Positions 55,779 to 64,000 of a DNA stretch of 64,000 nucleotides are shown here, piece by piece. The number at the start of each line of letters is the position of its first letter. Position 1 is the first letter of the stretch. The stretch spans positions 2,549,953-2,613,952 of the forward strand of contig NZ_LK391969.1 of NCBI RefSeq assembly GCF_000939975.1, written 5' to 3'. The stretch comes from Pseudomonas saudimassiliensis. GTDB lineage: Bacteria > Pseudomonadota > Gammaproteobacteria > Pseudomonadales > Pseudomonadaceae. The position numbers and the translations under genes are program-made. The notes beneath the pieces were generated by a model that was not told where the DNA came from, searched no databases, and saw only the letters and a program-made list of their open reading frames with translations.

Positions 55779-56495
55779 ATGACTGACAGTTCACGGGTGT
55801 CGTTCTTTGCGGTCGTGGCCGCGGCCTTGCTGGCGCTGGCACTGGCGTTCATGGCGGTGAGTATCAAGACCGGTCTGCTGCAGTTTCGCGATGCCGACCG
55901 GGTGGTCAGCGTCAAGGGCCTGGCCGAGCGTACCGTGGCGGCGGACCTGGCGCTGTGGCCGATCAACTTCACCGTCATGGGCGATAGCCTGGATGTGCTC
56001 CAGAGCGACATCGAAACCCAGCAGGACCTGATCCGCTCCTTCCTGTTGCTCAAGGGCTTCGCTGAAGCGGACCTGCAGCTGTCGATGCCCAAGATCACCG
56101 ACCAGCATGCCAACCTCTACGGCTCCAACATGCCGCCGCAGCGGTACCGCGCCGAGGTTACCGTGCTGGTGCGTACCAGCGATATCGACAAGGTCCGCAG
56201 CGGCATGCAGAGCGTAGGCGAACTGGTAAAATCCGGCGTGGCGCTGACCCAGAGCTACGAGCACCAGCCGCAGTTCATCTTCACCCAGCTCAACTCGATC
56301 AAGCCCGAGATGATCGCCCTGGCGACCCAGGAGGCGCGGGCGGCGGCTGACCAGTTCGCCCGGGACGCCGGCGCCGAGGTCGGCAGCATCCGCCGCGCCT
56401 CCCAGGGTTACTTCTCGATCGAGGATGTCGACCCCTATACACCGGAAACCAAGAAGGTGCGGGTGGTCACCAGCGTCGACTACAGCCTGCGCTGA
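55779..56495 (+). CDS. SIMPL-domain (DUF541) periplasmic protein
   Basis: A 238-residue protein from the ATG at 55779 (AGGAGC upstream). One N-terminal helix anchors it (FFAVVAAALLALALAFMAVS). The rest is a SIMPL domain (VVSVKGLAERTVAADLALWP; ARAAADQFARDAGAEVGSI; VTSVDYSLR). SIMPL proteins are periplasmic, and the function of most is unclear. It follows flhB by about 40 bp and may be co-transcribed. Confidence 0.85.
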   Translation: MTDSSRVSFFAVVAAALLALALAFMAVSIKTGLLQFRDADRVVSVKGLAERTVAADLALWPINFTVMGDSLDVLQSDIETQQDLIRSFLLLKGFAEADLQLSMPKITDQHANLYGSNMPPQRYRAEVTVLVRTSDIDKVRSGMQSVGELVKSGVALTQSYEHQPQFIFTQLNSIKPEMIALATQEARAAADQFARDAGAEVGSIRRASQGYFSIEDVDPYTPETKKVRVVTSVDYSLR

Positions 56496-56610
56496 ATCCT
56501 GGCCCGATTGTCGGTTCATCCAGCCCATCAATAAGCGCTGCGGGAACCTGACAGTCGCGCGCTCGCGTAATAGACTGGCCCATCCGATTTTTGAGTGAAG
56601 TGGTCTGTCG

Positions 56611-57474
56611 ATGACGTTGTTACCCTGGTCCCATTCCTGTTCTGCCGGTTTTACCCTGCGTGGCTGGCACAGCCCGCCGAGCGGCAAACCCCTCCTGCAT
56701 TTCATCCATGGCAACGGCTTCTGTGGCCGCACCTACGAGCCGATGCTGGCACTGCTGGCCGAGGATTTCGACCTGTGGCTGTGCGATATGCAGGGCCACG
56801 GCGACAGCGACCATGGCGGCCCCTTTCTCGGTTGGAACCGCAACGCCGAGCTGGCGGTGGAAGCCTTCGTTGCCGGCAAGGTGATCTTTGGCGACGTACC
56901 GCGCTACGCCCTGGGGCACAGTTTTGGTGGGGTACTGACCAGCCTCATCGTGGCTGCCCATCCCAAGATGTTCACGCGCGTCGTCTTGCTCGACCCGGTG
57001 CTGTTTCCGGAGCAGGAAATGGTCAAGCGGCGCTTGCTGGGTTGGCTGCTGCCCAACCCGCTGGCGGACGGCACGCGCAAGCGGCGCGCCCAATGGGAGG
57101 ATCGCCAGGCCGCTTTCGCCAAGTTGCAGGGCCGGGGGATTTTCCAGGGCTGGGAAGACGCGGCCCTGCGCGCCCATGTAGAGCACGCGCTGCGTGACGA
57201 GCCGGGGCAGGGGGTGGTGCTCAAATGCTCACCTGATCGCGAAGCCGAGATATTCGAATCCGCGCCCCGGGGGCTGTGGCGGTCATTAAACCGGATCAAA
57301 ACGCCGGTGCGGCTGATTCATGGCGACAAGACCTATCCCTTCGTGAAGCAGTCCGCGGCGCGGCTGTTGGCAAGGAATGTCCACGTAACGGTAGAGGAGG
57401 TGCCTGGCGGGCATTGTTTCATGCAGGAGAATCCGCAAGGGGCGGCGCAGAGGGTACTGGCGTTCTTGCTTTGA
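56611..57474 (+). CDS. alpha/beta-fold hydrolase
   Basis: A 287-residue hydrolase with oxyanion segment HFIHGNGFCGRTYEPM, nucleophile elbow GHSFGG, Asp in LIHGDKTYPF and His in VPGGHCFM. There is no signal peptide, so it is cytosolic. The substrate is not predictable. The ribosome site is weak. Confidence 0.85.
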   Translation: MTLLPWSHSCSAGFTLRGWHSPPSGKPLLHFIHGNGFCGRTYEPMLALLAEDFDLWLCDMQGHGDSDHGGPFLGWNRNAELAVEAFVAGKVIFGDVPRYALGHSFGGVLTSLIVAAHPKMFTRVVLLDPVLFPEQEMVKRRLLGWLLPNPLADGTRKRRAQWEDRQAAFAKLQGRGIFQGWEDAALRAHVEHALRDEPGQGVVLKCSPDREAEIFESAPRGLWRSLNRIKTPVRLIHGDKTYPFVKQSAARLLARNVHVTVEEVPGGHCFMQENPQGAAQRVLAFLL

Positions 57475-57943
57475 AGTGGCGGTCAGTTACGGTACGAGCT
57501 GGTGCTCGAACCTCCCAGGGGCAAGACTGTGCCACGGTCCAGCCAATACCATAGCGGGAGTGTCCCTCAGCCCCACCCAAGTCAAAAAGACGGTGTTGGG
57601 CAGTTGCCCTTGGCGAACCGTGTGCGGCCAGGGACGGCCGCACACGAGCGCCATGGATGGCACGGGTGCGTGTTCGCCAAGGGCAACTGCCCAGCGCCGT
57701 CGGATACCAGCCGTGCCGCCCAGACGACTCCCCGAGCGACCAACCCCAACCGTGCCGCCCAGACGACTCCCCGAGCGACCAACCTCAACCGTGCCACCCA
57801 GACGAACACCCGAGCGACTAACACCGACCAGGCCGCCCAAAACAAACACCTGAGCTTGCCCAGACTGACACCGAGCGTGCCCGGAGGGCGCCGCAGTTAC
57901 CCTGACGCTGTGCCCAGCGGCGTTCCCACCGCCGGGCACGAAG
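57475..57943. repeat. non-genic mosaic of inverted and tandem repeats
   Basis: This 469-bp block lies between the hydrolase stop and the ask stop. The first part (57598-57692) is a large inverted repeat. Its perfect 20-bp arms (GGGCAGTTGCCCTTGGCGAA at 57598-57617 and its complement at 57673-57692) can be extended by about nine more pairs with two G-T wobbles. A second 10-bp inverted repeat (57620-57629/57636-57645) lies in the loop. The second part (about 57709-57850) is about three and a half copies of a 39-bp unit. Because 39 is a multiple of three, both strands have open frames with 13-residue repeats, but no start or ribosome site makes them convincing genes. Confidence 0.7.
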
Positions 57944-59374
57944 TCAGGCCGCGACTATCACATCCCCATGGTTCTCAGGCTCGATCAGCGCCTGGTGCAA
58001 GGCAACCACGGCCGCGTCGTAGTCTTCCTCATTGATGATGCACTGCATCTCCACCTGCCGGATCGACTGGTGGATGGCCTGGATGCTGATATCCGCCTTG
58101 GCTAGCGCCGCCACGGTCTTGGCCAGGATGCCCTTGACCTTGAGGTCGGAGCCGATCGCCGAGACGATGGCGATATTGTGCAGATGCACCTCGGCCATCG
58201 GGTAGCGCTCCTTGATCAGGCGGATGGCGCGAGTCAGCGCCTTGCGTGAGCCGGACGTGTAATAGGTGATGCTGTTGGCATCGGAATCCTTGTTTACCAC
58301 GTACAGCTTCAGCTGCTTGAGCAGGCGAGTGATCTCGATGTCGTAGCCGACATCACCGAGCATCTCCTGGTCGAATACCTCCAGCCCGAAAACATCCTTG
58401 CGCCCGGCGATGATCTCCACACAGGGTTTTTCGCTGCAATAGTTCTGGCTGATGGTAGTGCCGCCATGGTCCGGCTCGAAGGCATTCTTGATGCGCAGCT
58501 GAATGCCGGCACGGCGCAGGGTGCGGGCGGCCTTGGGGTGAATGGCCTCCATACCCAGGTTGGACAGCTGATCGGCAACATCATAGTTGGTGCGGCCGAT
58601 GGTCACCACCTTGTCTACGCCAACCTGGTTCGGATCGGCGCTCGACAGGTGATATTCCTTGTGGATGATGGCCTCACCGGCGCCCGTGCTGGCGGCAATC
58701 TGCGCGAAAGTGATCTCGCTATAGCCGCGGTCGAAGGTATTCATCAGACCTTCGCTGCAATGGGTATAGCCGGTGGCAACGACCAGCTCACGGCTCAGGT
58801 CGATGCCGGCGAAGCTGTCGGCGATCATGTCCTGGAACGCCTTGGGCTCGCTCTGGTTCCAGCCGGTCAGATCAACCAGGCGCGCATTCACGCCGTTCTT
58901 CTTCAGCGCCAGTACGGTATTGAAGGCGCTGTGCGCCTCGCCCAGGGAGGCGAGCATTTCGCGCACCTTCATCAACTGGCCATCAAGCTGGAAATGACCA
59001 TAGGAGCACAGCTGTTGCAGGTTGAGCATGCAATCGCGGGCGTCGTTGATACGGCCGGTAATAAAGCGGTCGGCCGCCTGACGCTCGTACTCTCCGGAAA
59101 ACAGCTCGGCGTTCTTTGCCAGCATGCTGGCGCGTACCTGCTCCAGGTTCTCCAGCCAGGCATCCTCACTGTGGGCATCGGCGAAACGTTCGTAGACGCC
59201 GGGCTCGCCGCTCTTCTTGTGCTCCAGCAACAGGTTGGTCATACCGCCGTAGGCGGAGACCACGAAGATGCGGTTGTACAAGTCGCTATTGCGTCGCTCA
59301 CCAATGAAAATGGTGTTCAGTACCTCATCGAAGCGGCTCATGGATGTGCCGCCGATTTTCTCTACTGTGTGCAT
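57944..59374 (-). CDS. ask: ectoine-operon aspartokinase Ask_Ect
   Basis: A 476-residue aspartate kinase. The N-terminal kinase domain starts VEKIGGTSMSRF, and VVSAYGGMTNLLLE follows. Two C-terminal ACT domains (around DIEITRLLKQLKLYVVNKDS and IVSAIGSDLKVKGILAKT) are of the Ask_Ect type, which is specialised and often less feedback-inhibited. It supplies aspartyl phosphate for aspartate semialdehyde and thus ectoine. It is the last gene of ectABCD-ask, 40 bp after ectD. Confidence 0.94.
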   Translation of the reverse strand: MHTVEKIGGTSMSRFDEVLNTIFIGERRNSDLYNRIFVVSAYGGMTNLLLEHKKSGEPGVYERFADAHSEDAWLENLEQVRASMLAKNAELFSGEYERQAADRFITGRINDARDCMLNLQQLCSYGHFQLDGQLMKVREMLASLGEAHSAFNTVLALKKNGVNARLVDLTGWNQSEPKAFQDMIADSFAGIDLSRELVVATGYTHCSEGLMNTFDRGYSEITFAQIAASTGAGEAIIHKEYHLSSADPNQVGVDKVVTIGRTNYDVADQLSNLGMEAIHPKAARTLRRAGIQLRIKNAFEPDHGGTTISQNYCSEKPCVEIIAGRKDVFGLEVFDQEMLGDVGYDIEITRLLKQLKLYVVNKDSDANSITYYTSGSRKALTRAIRLIKERYPMAEVHLHNIAIVSAIGSDLKVKGILAKTVAALAKADISIQAIHQSIRQVEMQCIINEEDYDAAVVALHQALIEPENHGDVIVAA

Positions 59375-59414
59375 AATCCCGGTTCTTGTATGAATGTGTT
59401 TGGGTGCCAGATGT

Positions 59415-60332
59415 CTACAGATATTGCTGGGGACCTATGTCCAGAGGCTCGACAGGCCCGCGCTCGGCCACGAACTCGGGGCGCGGCGGCATGCCGTCGA
59501 AGGGCTCCACAGGCTTGTTGCCTACATGGTTGTAGACGAAGAACAGGTTGCTGCGCGGGCTGGGAGCAATGTTGCTGCCGGAGCCGTGCAGGGTATTGCA
59601 GTCGAACAGCACGACGCTGCCCGCAGGACCTGTGGCCTGTTCGATACCGTAGCGGTCGACCATCTCCCGCAGACTGTCCTCATCGGGGATACCGAATTCC
59701 TGGCGGCGCAAGGACTGCTGGTAATGGTTCTCCGGGGTCTGGCCGACACAGCTGATGTAATGCCGGTGGGAGCCGGGGATCAGCATCAGGGGGCCATTCC
59801 ACGGGTGGTTATCGGTCAGCAGTATCGAGCAGCTGATGGTGCGCATGCGCGGCAGGCCATCCTCGGTGTGCCAGGTCTCGAAGTCGGAATGCCAGTAGAA
59901 TTCCTGGCCCTTGAAACCGGGTTTCAGATTCAGCCGTGACTGGTGGACATAGATATCACCGTCCAACAGGTAGCGAACCAGCCCGGCGGTGCGTTCGTCC
60001 CGGGCAACCCGGGCGAACAGCTCGTTACTGCGGTGAATGGCGAACACCGACCGCAGCGCACCACTGTTGGGCTCGCGGATTGCGGTGGGGGATTCCAGCA
60101 CTGCCGGATCCTCACCCATCCGCGCCAGCTCGTCCTTGAAAAGCGCCACTTCCGCAGCGCTGAAGACGTTGGGGAGGACCAGGAAGCCGTCGCGCTCGAA
60201 GCGCGACAACTGCTCGGCACTCAATGGTGCGTTCTGGGCATCCGTACGCCAGGCGACGGGATCCAGACGTTCCTGCCAGCGGGGATGAGTGTGCTGGCGT
60301 GACGGGTAAAGGTCAGCTTGCACGGTAGACAT
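59415..60332 (-). CDS. ectD: ectoine hydroxylase EctD
   Basis: A 305-residue Fe(II)/2-oxoglutarate dioxygenase of the PhyH family. The iron ligands are in FYWHSDFETWHTEDGLPRMR (HxD), and the distal His is in LMLIPGSHRHYISCV. It converts ectoine to 5-hydroxyectoine, a more heat- and desiccation-protective solute. It is 24 bp downstream of ectC. Confidence 0.96.
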   Translation of the reverse strand: MSTVQADLYPSRQHTHPRWQERLDPVAWRTDAQNAPLSAEQLSRFERDGFLVLPNVFSAAEVALFKDELARMGEDPAVLESPTAIREPNSGALRSVFAIHRSNELFARVARDERTAGLVRYLLDGDIYVHQSRLNLKPGFKGQEFYWHSDFETWHTEDGLPRMRTISCSILLTDNHPWNGPLMLIPGSHRHYISCVGQTPENHYQQSLRRQEFGIPDEDSLREMVDRYGIEQATGPAGSVVLFDCNTLHGSGSNIAPSPRSNLFFVYNHVGNKPVEPFDGMPPRPEFVAERGPVEPLDIGPQQYL

Positions 60333-60356
60333 GTTTTCTCCTGGTGTTGTGGTGTC

Positions 60357-60749
60357 TCAATCGCTCAAATCAGCGGGGTAAACCCCATTTTCATCATGTA
60401 CTTCGCGGCCGGTCAGCGGCGGGTTGAAGACACAGGCCATCTTCATGTCCTCGGTGCCGCCGCGCAGCAGGTGCTCATCATGCTGGTCGAGCAGGTAGAG
60501 CGTGCCGGGTTCGATCTTGTAGACCTTGCCGTCGGCCACGGTTTCAATTTCGCCGTTACCGCTCATGCAGTACACCGACTCCAGGTGGTTCTGGTAGTGG
60601 ATGTGCGTCTCGGTGCCGGCGTAGATAGTGGTGATGTTGAAGGAAAAGCCCATCTTGTCTTCCTTCAGGATCATCCGGGTGCTATCCCAGGTCTCGGTCA
60701 CTACCTTGCGTTCGGATGCTTCACAGTCTTTCAGGTTACGTACGATCAT
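60357..60749 (-). CDS. ectC: ectoine synthase EctC
   Basis: A 130-residue cupin enzyme that cyclises N-gamma-acetyl-diaminobutyrate to ectoine. It begins [39 protein letters not shown] and [17 protein letters not shown] are conserved EctC blocks with metal and substrate ligands. The length is normal. Confidence 0.97.
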   Translation of the reverse strand: MIVRNLKDCEASERKVVTETWDSTRMILKEDKMGFSFNITTIYAGTETHIHYQNHLESVYCMSGNGEIETVADGKVYKIEPGTLYLLDQHDEHLLRGGTEDMKMACVFNPPLTGREVHDENGVYPADLSD

Positions 60750-60763
60750 GTTCTGGTGATTCC

Positions 60764-62050
60764 TCAGGATGCTTTATGTTGCGCGCCGGCCGCCATGACT
60801 TTGGCGAAGGCGGCGTCGAGAATGGTCATGGCCTTGTCGATCTGTTCCTCGCTGATGGTCAGCGGGCACAGGCACTTGACCACCTGGCTGTGGTTGCCAC
60901 TGGTCTCGATGACCAGGCCGTTCTCAAAGGCTTCGGCACAGATGGCGGCGGCAGTGTCGCCGTCCGGGCAGCTGATGCCGATCATCATGCCGCGGCCCTT
61001 GACGAACAGGGAGTCGGGGCCGTGGCGACGCACGATCTTCTGCATGCGCTCGCGGATCAGCGCGCCCTTGGCCTTGACGCTGGCAGCGAATTCTTCGCTG
61101 GTCCAGAAATGTTCCAGGGCAGCGGCGGCGGTGACGAAGGCATGGTTGTTACCGCGGAAGGTACCGTTGTGCTCGCCCGGCTCCCACTGGTCCAGCTCGC
61201 GGCGCATGACCACCACGGCGAAGGGCAGGCCGAAGCCGCTCAGGGATTTGGACAGGGTGATGATGTCTGGCTTGATGCCCATTTCCTCGAAGCTGAAGAA
61301 GGTGCCGGTACGGCCACAGCCCGCCTGGATGTCGTCAATGATGAGCAGCATCTCGTGTTTGCGGCAGAGCTTTTCCAGCTTGCGCATCCAGTCGGCGGAG
61401 GCAGCGTTCAGACCACCTTCGCCCTGGACCACTTCGACGATTACGGCGGCGGGCTTGTCCACGCCACTGCTCGGGTCGCTGAGCAGCTTGTCCATCATCG
61501 AGATGGTGTTGACCTTGTCACCGAAGTAGTTGGCGTAGGGCATGCGGCTGACATCGGTCAGCGGCACGCCGGCGGCGCCGCGGTGATGCTGGTTGCCGGT
61601 GGCAGCCAGGGCGCCAACGGTGCAGCCGTGGAAGCCGTTGGTGAAGCTGATGATATTGCTGCGGCCGGTTACCTTGCGCGCCAGTTTCAGCGCAGCTTCA
61701 ACCGAGTTGGCACCGGTCGGGCCACTGAACTGCACTACGTAATCGCCCAGGTTGCGCGGCTCCAGGATCACCCGGTGGAAGGTCTCCAGGAAGCGCTCCT
61801 TGGCGGCCGAGTACATATCCAGGCCGTGGGTCAGGCCGTCATGTTCCAGGTATTCGATCAACGCCTTCTTCAGGACCGGATGGTTATGGCCGTAGTTGAG
61901 CGTGCCGGCGCCCGCCAGGAAGTCGATATAGGACTTGCCTTCACGGGTAATGAGCTCGGCGCCGCGGGCCTGGTCGAAAATGACCGGGAAGGAACGGCAG
62001 TAGCTGCGAATACCGGATTCGTGTTGTTCGAACTGATGGAAAGTGTTCAT
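60764..62050 (-). CDS. ectB: diaminobutyrate-2-oxoglutarate transaminase EctB
   Basis: A 428-residue PLP aminotransferase. The PLP lysine is in [20 protein letters not shown], and the cofactor Asp is in [15 protein letters not shown]. It makes L-2,4-diaminobutyrate from aspartate semialdehyde. It overlaps ectA by 4 bp. Confidence 0.96.
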   Translation of the reverse strand: MNTFHQFEQHESGIRSYCRSFPVIFDQARGAELITREGKSYIDFLAGAGTLNYGHNHPVLKKALIEYLEHDGLTHGLDMYSAAKERFLETFHRVILEPRNLGDYVVQFSGPTGANSVEAALKLARKVTGRSNIISFTNGFHGCTVGALAATGNQHHRGAAGVPLTDVSRMPYANYFGDKVNTISMMDKLLSDPSSGVDKPAAVIVEVVQGEGGLNAASADWMRKLEKLCRKHEMLLIIDDIQAGCGRTGTFFSFEEMGIKPDIITLSKSLSGFGLPFAVVVMRRELDQWEPGEHNGTFRGNNHAFVTAAAALEHFWTSEEFAASVKAKGALIRERMQKIVRRHGPDSLFVKGRGMMIGISCPDGDTAAAICAEAFENGLVIETSGNHSQVVKCLCPLTISEEQIDKAMTILDAAFAKVMAAGAQHKAS

Positions 62051-62577
62051 GCAGTCTCCTGGCTATCAAGTTTGACTGGTATGGCAAAAGGACCGGCGCG
62101 ATACAGCACTTCGTCATCATGCTGGCCGTTGAAATGGTGAGCCCGGCTGAACAGCACCTCGGTGCTGGCGGTAACGCCCAACTGGCGGAAGGCCTTGGCA
62201 AACAGGGCTTCGGAAGCGCCGTTGCCGGGTGAAATGGTGGTTTCCAGCCAGCGTACGCCGTGGGCGGCGGTGCGCTCGATCAGCGCCATCAACATGCCGA
62301 TGCCCAGGCCCTGACCGCGCATGCTGTCGTCGACGGCAACTTGCCAGACGAACAGGGTGTCGGGGCGCTCCGGTGGGCAGTAGCCGGAAATGAAACCGAC
62401 CAGCTCGCCGCTCTGGTTTTCAGCGGCAATGGAGGTGGCGGAAAAGTGAGTGCACTGCAGCAGGTTGCAATAGACGGAGTTGGTGTCCAGTGGCGGGCAG
62501 CGCTCGATCAATTTGTTCAGCGCGTGGCCGTCGGTGGGTCGCGGACGGCGTAGCGTAAAAGCGTTGGAAGACATCAT
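62047..62577 (-). CDS. ectA: diaminobutyrate acetyltransferase EctA
   Basis: A 176-residue GNAT acetyltransferase with acetyl-CoA motif RGQGLGIGMLMALIE and LFVWQVAVDDSMRGQG before it. It starts with two adjacent ATGs (62577 and 62574), with AGGAAA upstream. It makes N-gamma-acetyl-diaminobutyrate, the ectoine precursor. It is the first gene of the operon. Confidence 0.96.
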   Translation of the reverse strand: MMSSNAFTLRRPRPTDGHALNKLIERCPPLDTNSVYCNLLQCTHFSATSIAAENQSGELVGFISGYCPPERPDTLFVWQVAVDDSMRGQGLGIGMLMALIERTAAHGVRWLETTISPGNGASEALFAKAFRQLGVTASTEVLFSRAHHFNGQHDDEVLYRAGPFAIPVKLDSQETA

Positions 62578-62912
62578 TTCCTGATATTTACTTGTAGATT
62601 CATTTTTATGATAGGCACATCCAAAAAAAGTTCACAACCGTTGATCTTCGTGGCTTAGGGGTTAGGTAGGCGGCCATATTAATACTTACAGGTGTTATAT
62701 ATTTGTCATGAGTTGCGCTCCAGCCCCCTCAGCTCAAGTGTTACGGCGGATCGGTGGCGGCAGCCTCGGCGAGCCCTGAAAAGGGCATTTAGGGCCGGTA
62801 AAAATTTGTGAAATTAATTGTGAATCGCGGCCCTCGACGGCTTCGTTTCCAGATATGCGGGAGAAACTGGTTTATCCTGAGGTCCATTGCACAAGTCCCT
62901 AGGAGTTATTTC
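62578..62912. other. 335-bp divergent intergenic region between ectA and speA
   Basis: It is AT-rich compared with the genes. It holds the candidate ect promoter on the left and must hold the speA promoter on the right. No gene or clear hairpin was found. Confidence 0.6.
62608..62637 (-). promoter_or_regulatory. candidate promoter of the ect operon
   Basis: On the minus strand, TTGTGA (62632-62637) and TATCAT (62608-62613) are separated by 18 bp containing an AT-rich tract. The -10 is about 30 bp upstream of the ectA start. It is a sigma-70 or sigma-S type candidate; osmotic control is expected but not shown. Confidence 0.45.
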
Positions 62913-64000
62913 ATGGTGTCATCGCGACGTTCGCGCAAAGAGGATGCTTCCGCCTGGACGGTCGCAGACAGTCGAAGTGTTTATGGCATCCGCCACTGGG
63001 GTGCGGGCTATTTCAATGCCAGCGAGCAGGGCAACGTGGAAGTGAGCCCCCGGCCGGGCGTCGACCTGCCGATCGACCTGCATGAGCTGGTTGCCGAGCT
63101 GCGCGACAGCGGGCTGGACCTGCCGCTGCTGCTGCGCTTTCCGGACATCCTCCAGGACCGGGTGCGGCAGCTGACCGGCGCCTTCGAGCAGAATATCGCC
63201 GAGCTGGACTATGCCAGCGGCTACACCGCCTTGTACCCGATCAAGGTCAACCAGCAGGAAGCGGTGGTCAAGAACATCATTGCGACCGAGGACGTGTCCA
63301 TCGGCCTGGAAGCCGGCTCCAAGCCCGAGCTCATGGCGGTGCTGGCCATGGCGCCCAAGGGCGGTACCATCGTCTGCAACGGTTACAAGGACCGGGAGTT
63401 CATCCGCCTGGCGCTGCTCGGGCAGAAGCTGGGCCACAACGTCTTCATTGTTATCGAGAAGGAATCCGAGGTCGCGCTGGTGATCGAGGAAGCCGCGACC
63501 CTCGGGCTGACGCCCCAGGTGGGCCTGCGGGTGCGCCTGTCGTCCCTGGCGTCCAGCAAGTGGGCGGATACCGGCGGGGAGAAATCCAAATTCGGTTTGT
63601 CTGCGGCGCAGTTGCTGCGGGTGGTGGATCAGTTCCGCGGCGCCGGGCTTGAAGCTGGGGTACGCCTGCTGCATTTCCATATGGGGTCGCAGATTGCCAA
63701 CCTGGCGGATTACCAGCACGGTTTTCGCGAGGCGATCCGCTACTTTGGCGAGCTGCGGGCGCTGGGGCTGCCGGTCGATCATATCGACGTGGGCGGTGGC
63801 CTGGGCGTCGATTACGACGGCACCCACTCGCGCAATGCCAGCTCGATCAACTATGACGTCTTCGAATATGCGCGCACCGTGGTGCAGATGCTGCGCGAAT
63901 TCTGCGACGAGCAGGGCCTGCCGCATCCGCACATCTTCTCCGAGAGCGGTCGGGCGATGACCGCTCACCACGCGGTACTGGTGGTGCAGGTGACCGATGT
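62913..64000 (+). CDS. speA: biosynthetic arginine decarboxylase SpeA (3' end beyond the window)
   Basis: The first ~362 residues are visible. The PLP-binding lysine is in [37 protein letters not shown] and [12 protein letters not shown] are conserved SpeA blocks. AGGAG precedes the ATG at 62913. It converts arginine to agmatine, the first step to putrescine. It is divergent from the ect operon. Confidence 0.95.
   Translation, partial: MVSSRRSRKEDASAWTVADSRSVYGIRHWGAGYFNASEQGNVEVSPRPGVDLPIDLHELVAELRDSGLDLPLLLRFPDILQDRVRQLTGAFEQNIAELDYASGYTALYPIKVNQQEAVVKNIIATEDVSIGLEAGSKPELMAVLAMAPKGGTIVCNGYKDREFIRLALLGQKLGHNVFIVIEKESEVALVIEEAATLGLTPQVGLRVRLSSLASSKWADTGGEKSKFGLSAAQLLRVVDQFRGAGLEAGVRLLHFHMGSQIANLADYQHGFREAIRYFGELRALGLPVDHIDVGGGLGVDYDGTHSRNASSINYDVFEYARTVVQMLREFCDEQGLPHPHIFSESGRAMTAHHAVLVVQVTD

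Noticed and set aside
57487..57939. A 150-codon open frame with 13-residue Gly/Arg/Val repeats on the minus strand.
   Set aside because: The repeats come from the 39-bp DNA unit, open frames exist on both strands, and no start signal or known family supports translation.

Overview
The window is a chromosomal segment of a halotolerant, polarly flagellated gammaproteobacterium of the Pseudomonas/Halopseudomonas type. The evidence is high G+C, a bra/liv operon and fleQ-fleSR-fliEFGHIJ in the gene order known from Pseudomonas aeruginosa, a six-gene Mrp (Sha) antiporter operon with a fused A-B subunit, and a complete ectoine/hydroxyectoine operon (ectABCD-ask). I found no tRNA, rRNA, CRISPR array, insertion sequence or prophage. 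Genus-level placement is inferred from recalled protein families, not from a search.

Layout. 1-4.1 kb: housekeeping and envelope genes on both strands (M48 protease, an SRAP-fold protein lacking its catalytic residues with a CPXCG zinc-ribbon partner, an acyltransferase, a frameshifted small membrane protein, a SlyB-like lipoprotein). 4.3-10 kb: the Mrp Na+/H+ antiporter operon. 10-16.9 kb: an OmpA-like lipoprotein, a META-like lipoprotein, the braCDEFG branched-chain amino acid transporter and a DUF2288 gene. 17-26 kb: a PhnD-type ABC transporter of the putative selenate class, a hydroxypyruvate isomerase-like enzyme, small lipoproteins, an SDR enzyme, a PhaG/RhlA-like hydrolase and an amino-acid oxidoreductase. 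26-30 kb: a candidate CrcZ/CrcY-type regulatory RNA behind a consensus sigma-54 promoter, then a three-gene operon (CHASE2 sensor, small secreted protein, M48 lipoprotein). 29.9-33.6 kb: a RelE/HigA-type toxin-antitoxin pair and two poorly characterised membrane proteins.

33.7-55.7 kb is one continuous flagellar region: fliC-flaG-fliD-fliS'-fliS-fliT, the regulators fleQ and fleSR, the MS-ring/switch/ATPase genes fliEFGHIJ, an orphan Hpt gene, fliK and the export/switch genes fliLMNOPQR-flhB. Its regulation can be read directly. Sigma-28 promoters precede fliC (two in tandem) and fliS. Sigma-54 promoters with exact -24/-12 spacing precede fliD, fleSR, fliE, fliK and fliL. This fits the FleQ > FleSR > FliA hierarchy known in Pseudomonas.

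55.7-64 kb: a SIMPL-domain protein, an alpha/beta hydrolase, a 470-bp non-genic block built of 39-bp tandem repeats and long inverted repeats, the ectABCD-ask operon and the start of speA. The Mrp antiporter (Na+ export, pH homeostasis) and ectoine synthesis together suggest life at fluctuating or marine salinity. The two most interesting items are the Crc-sequestering-type RNA near 26.1-26.4 kb and the CHASE2/M48 envelope operon directly downstream of it.
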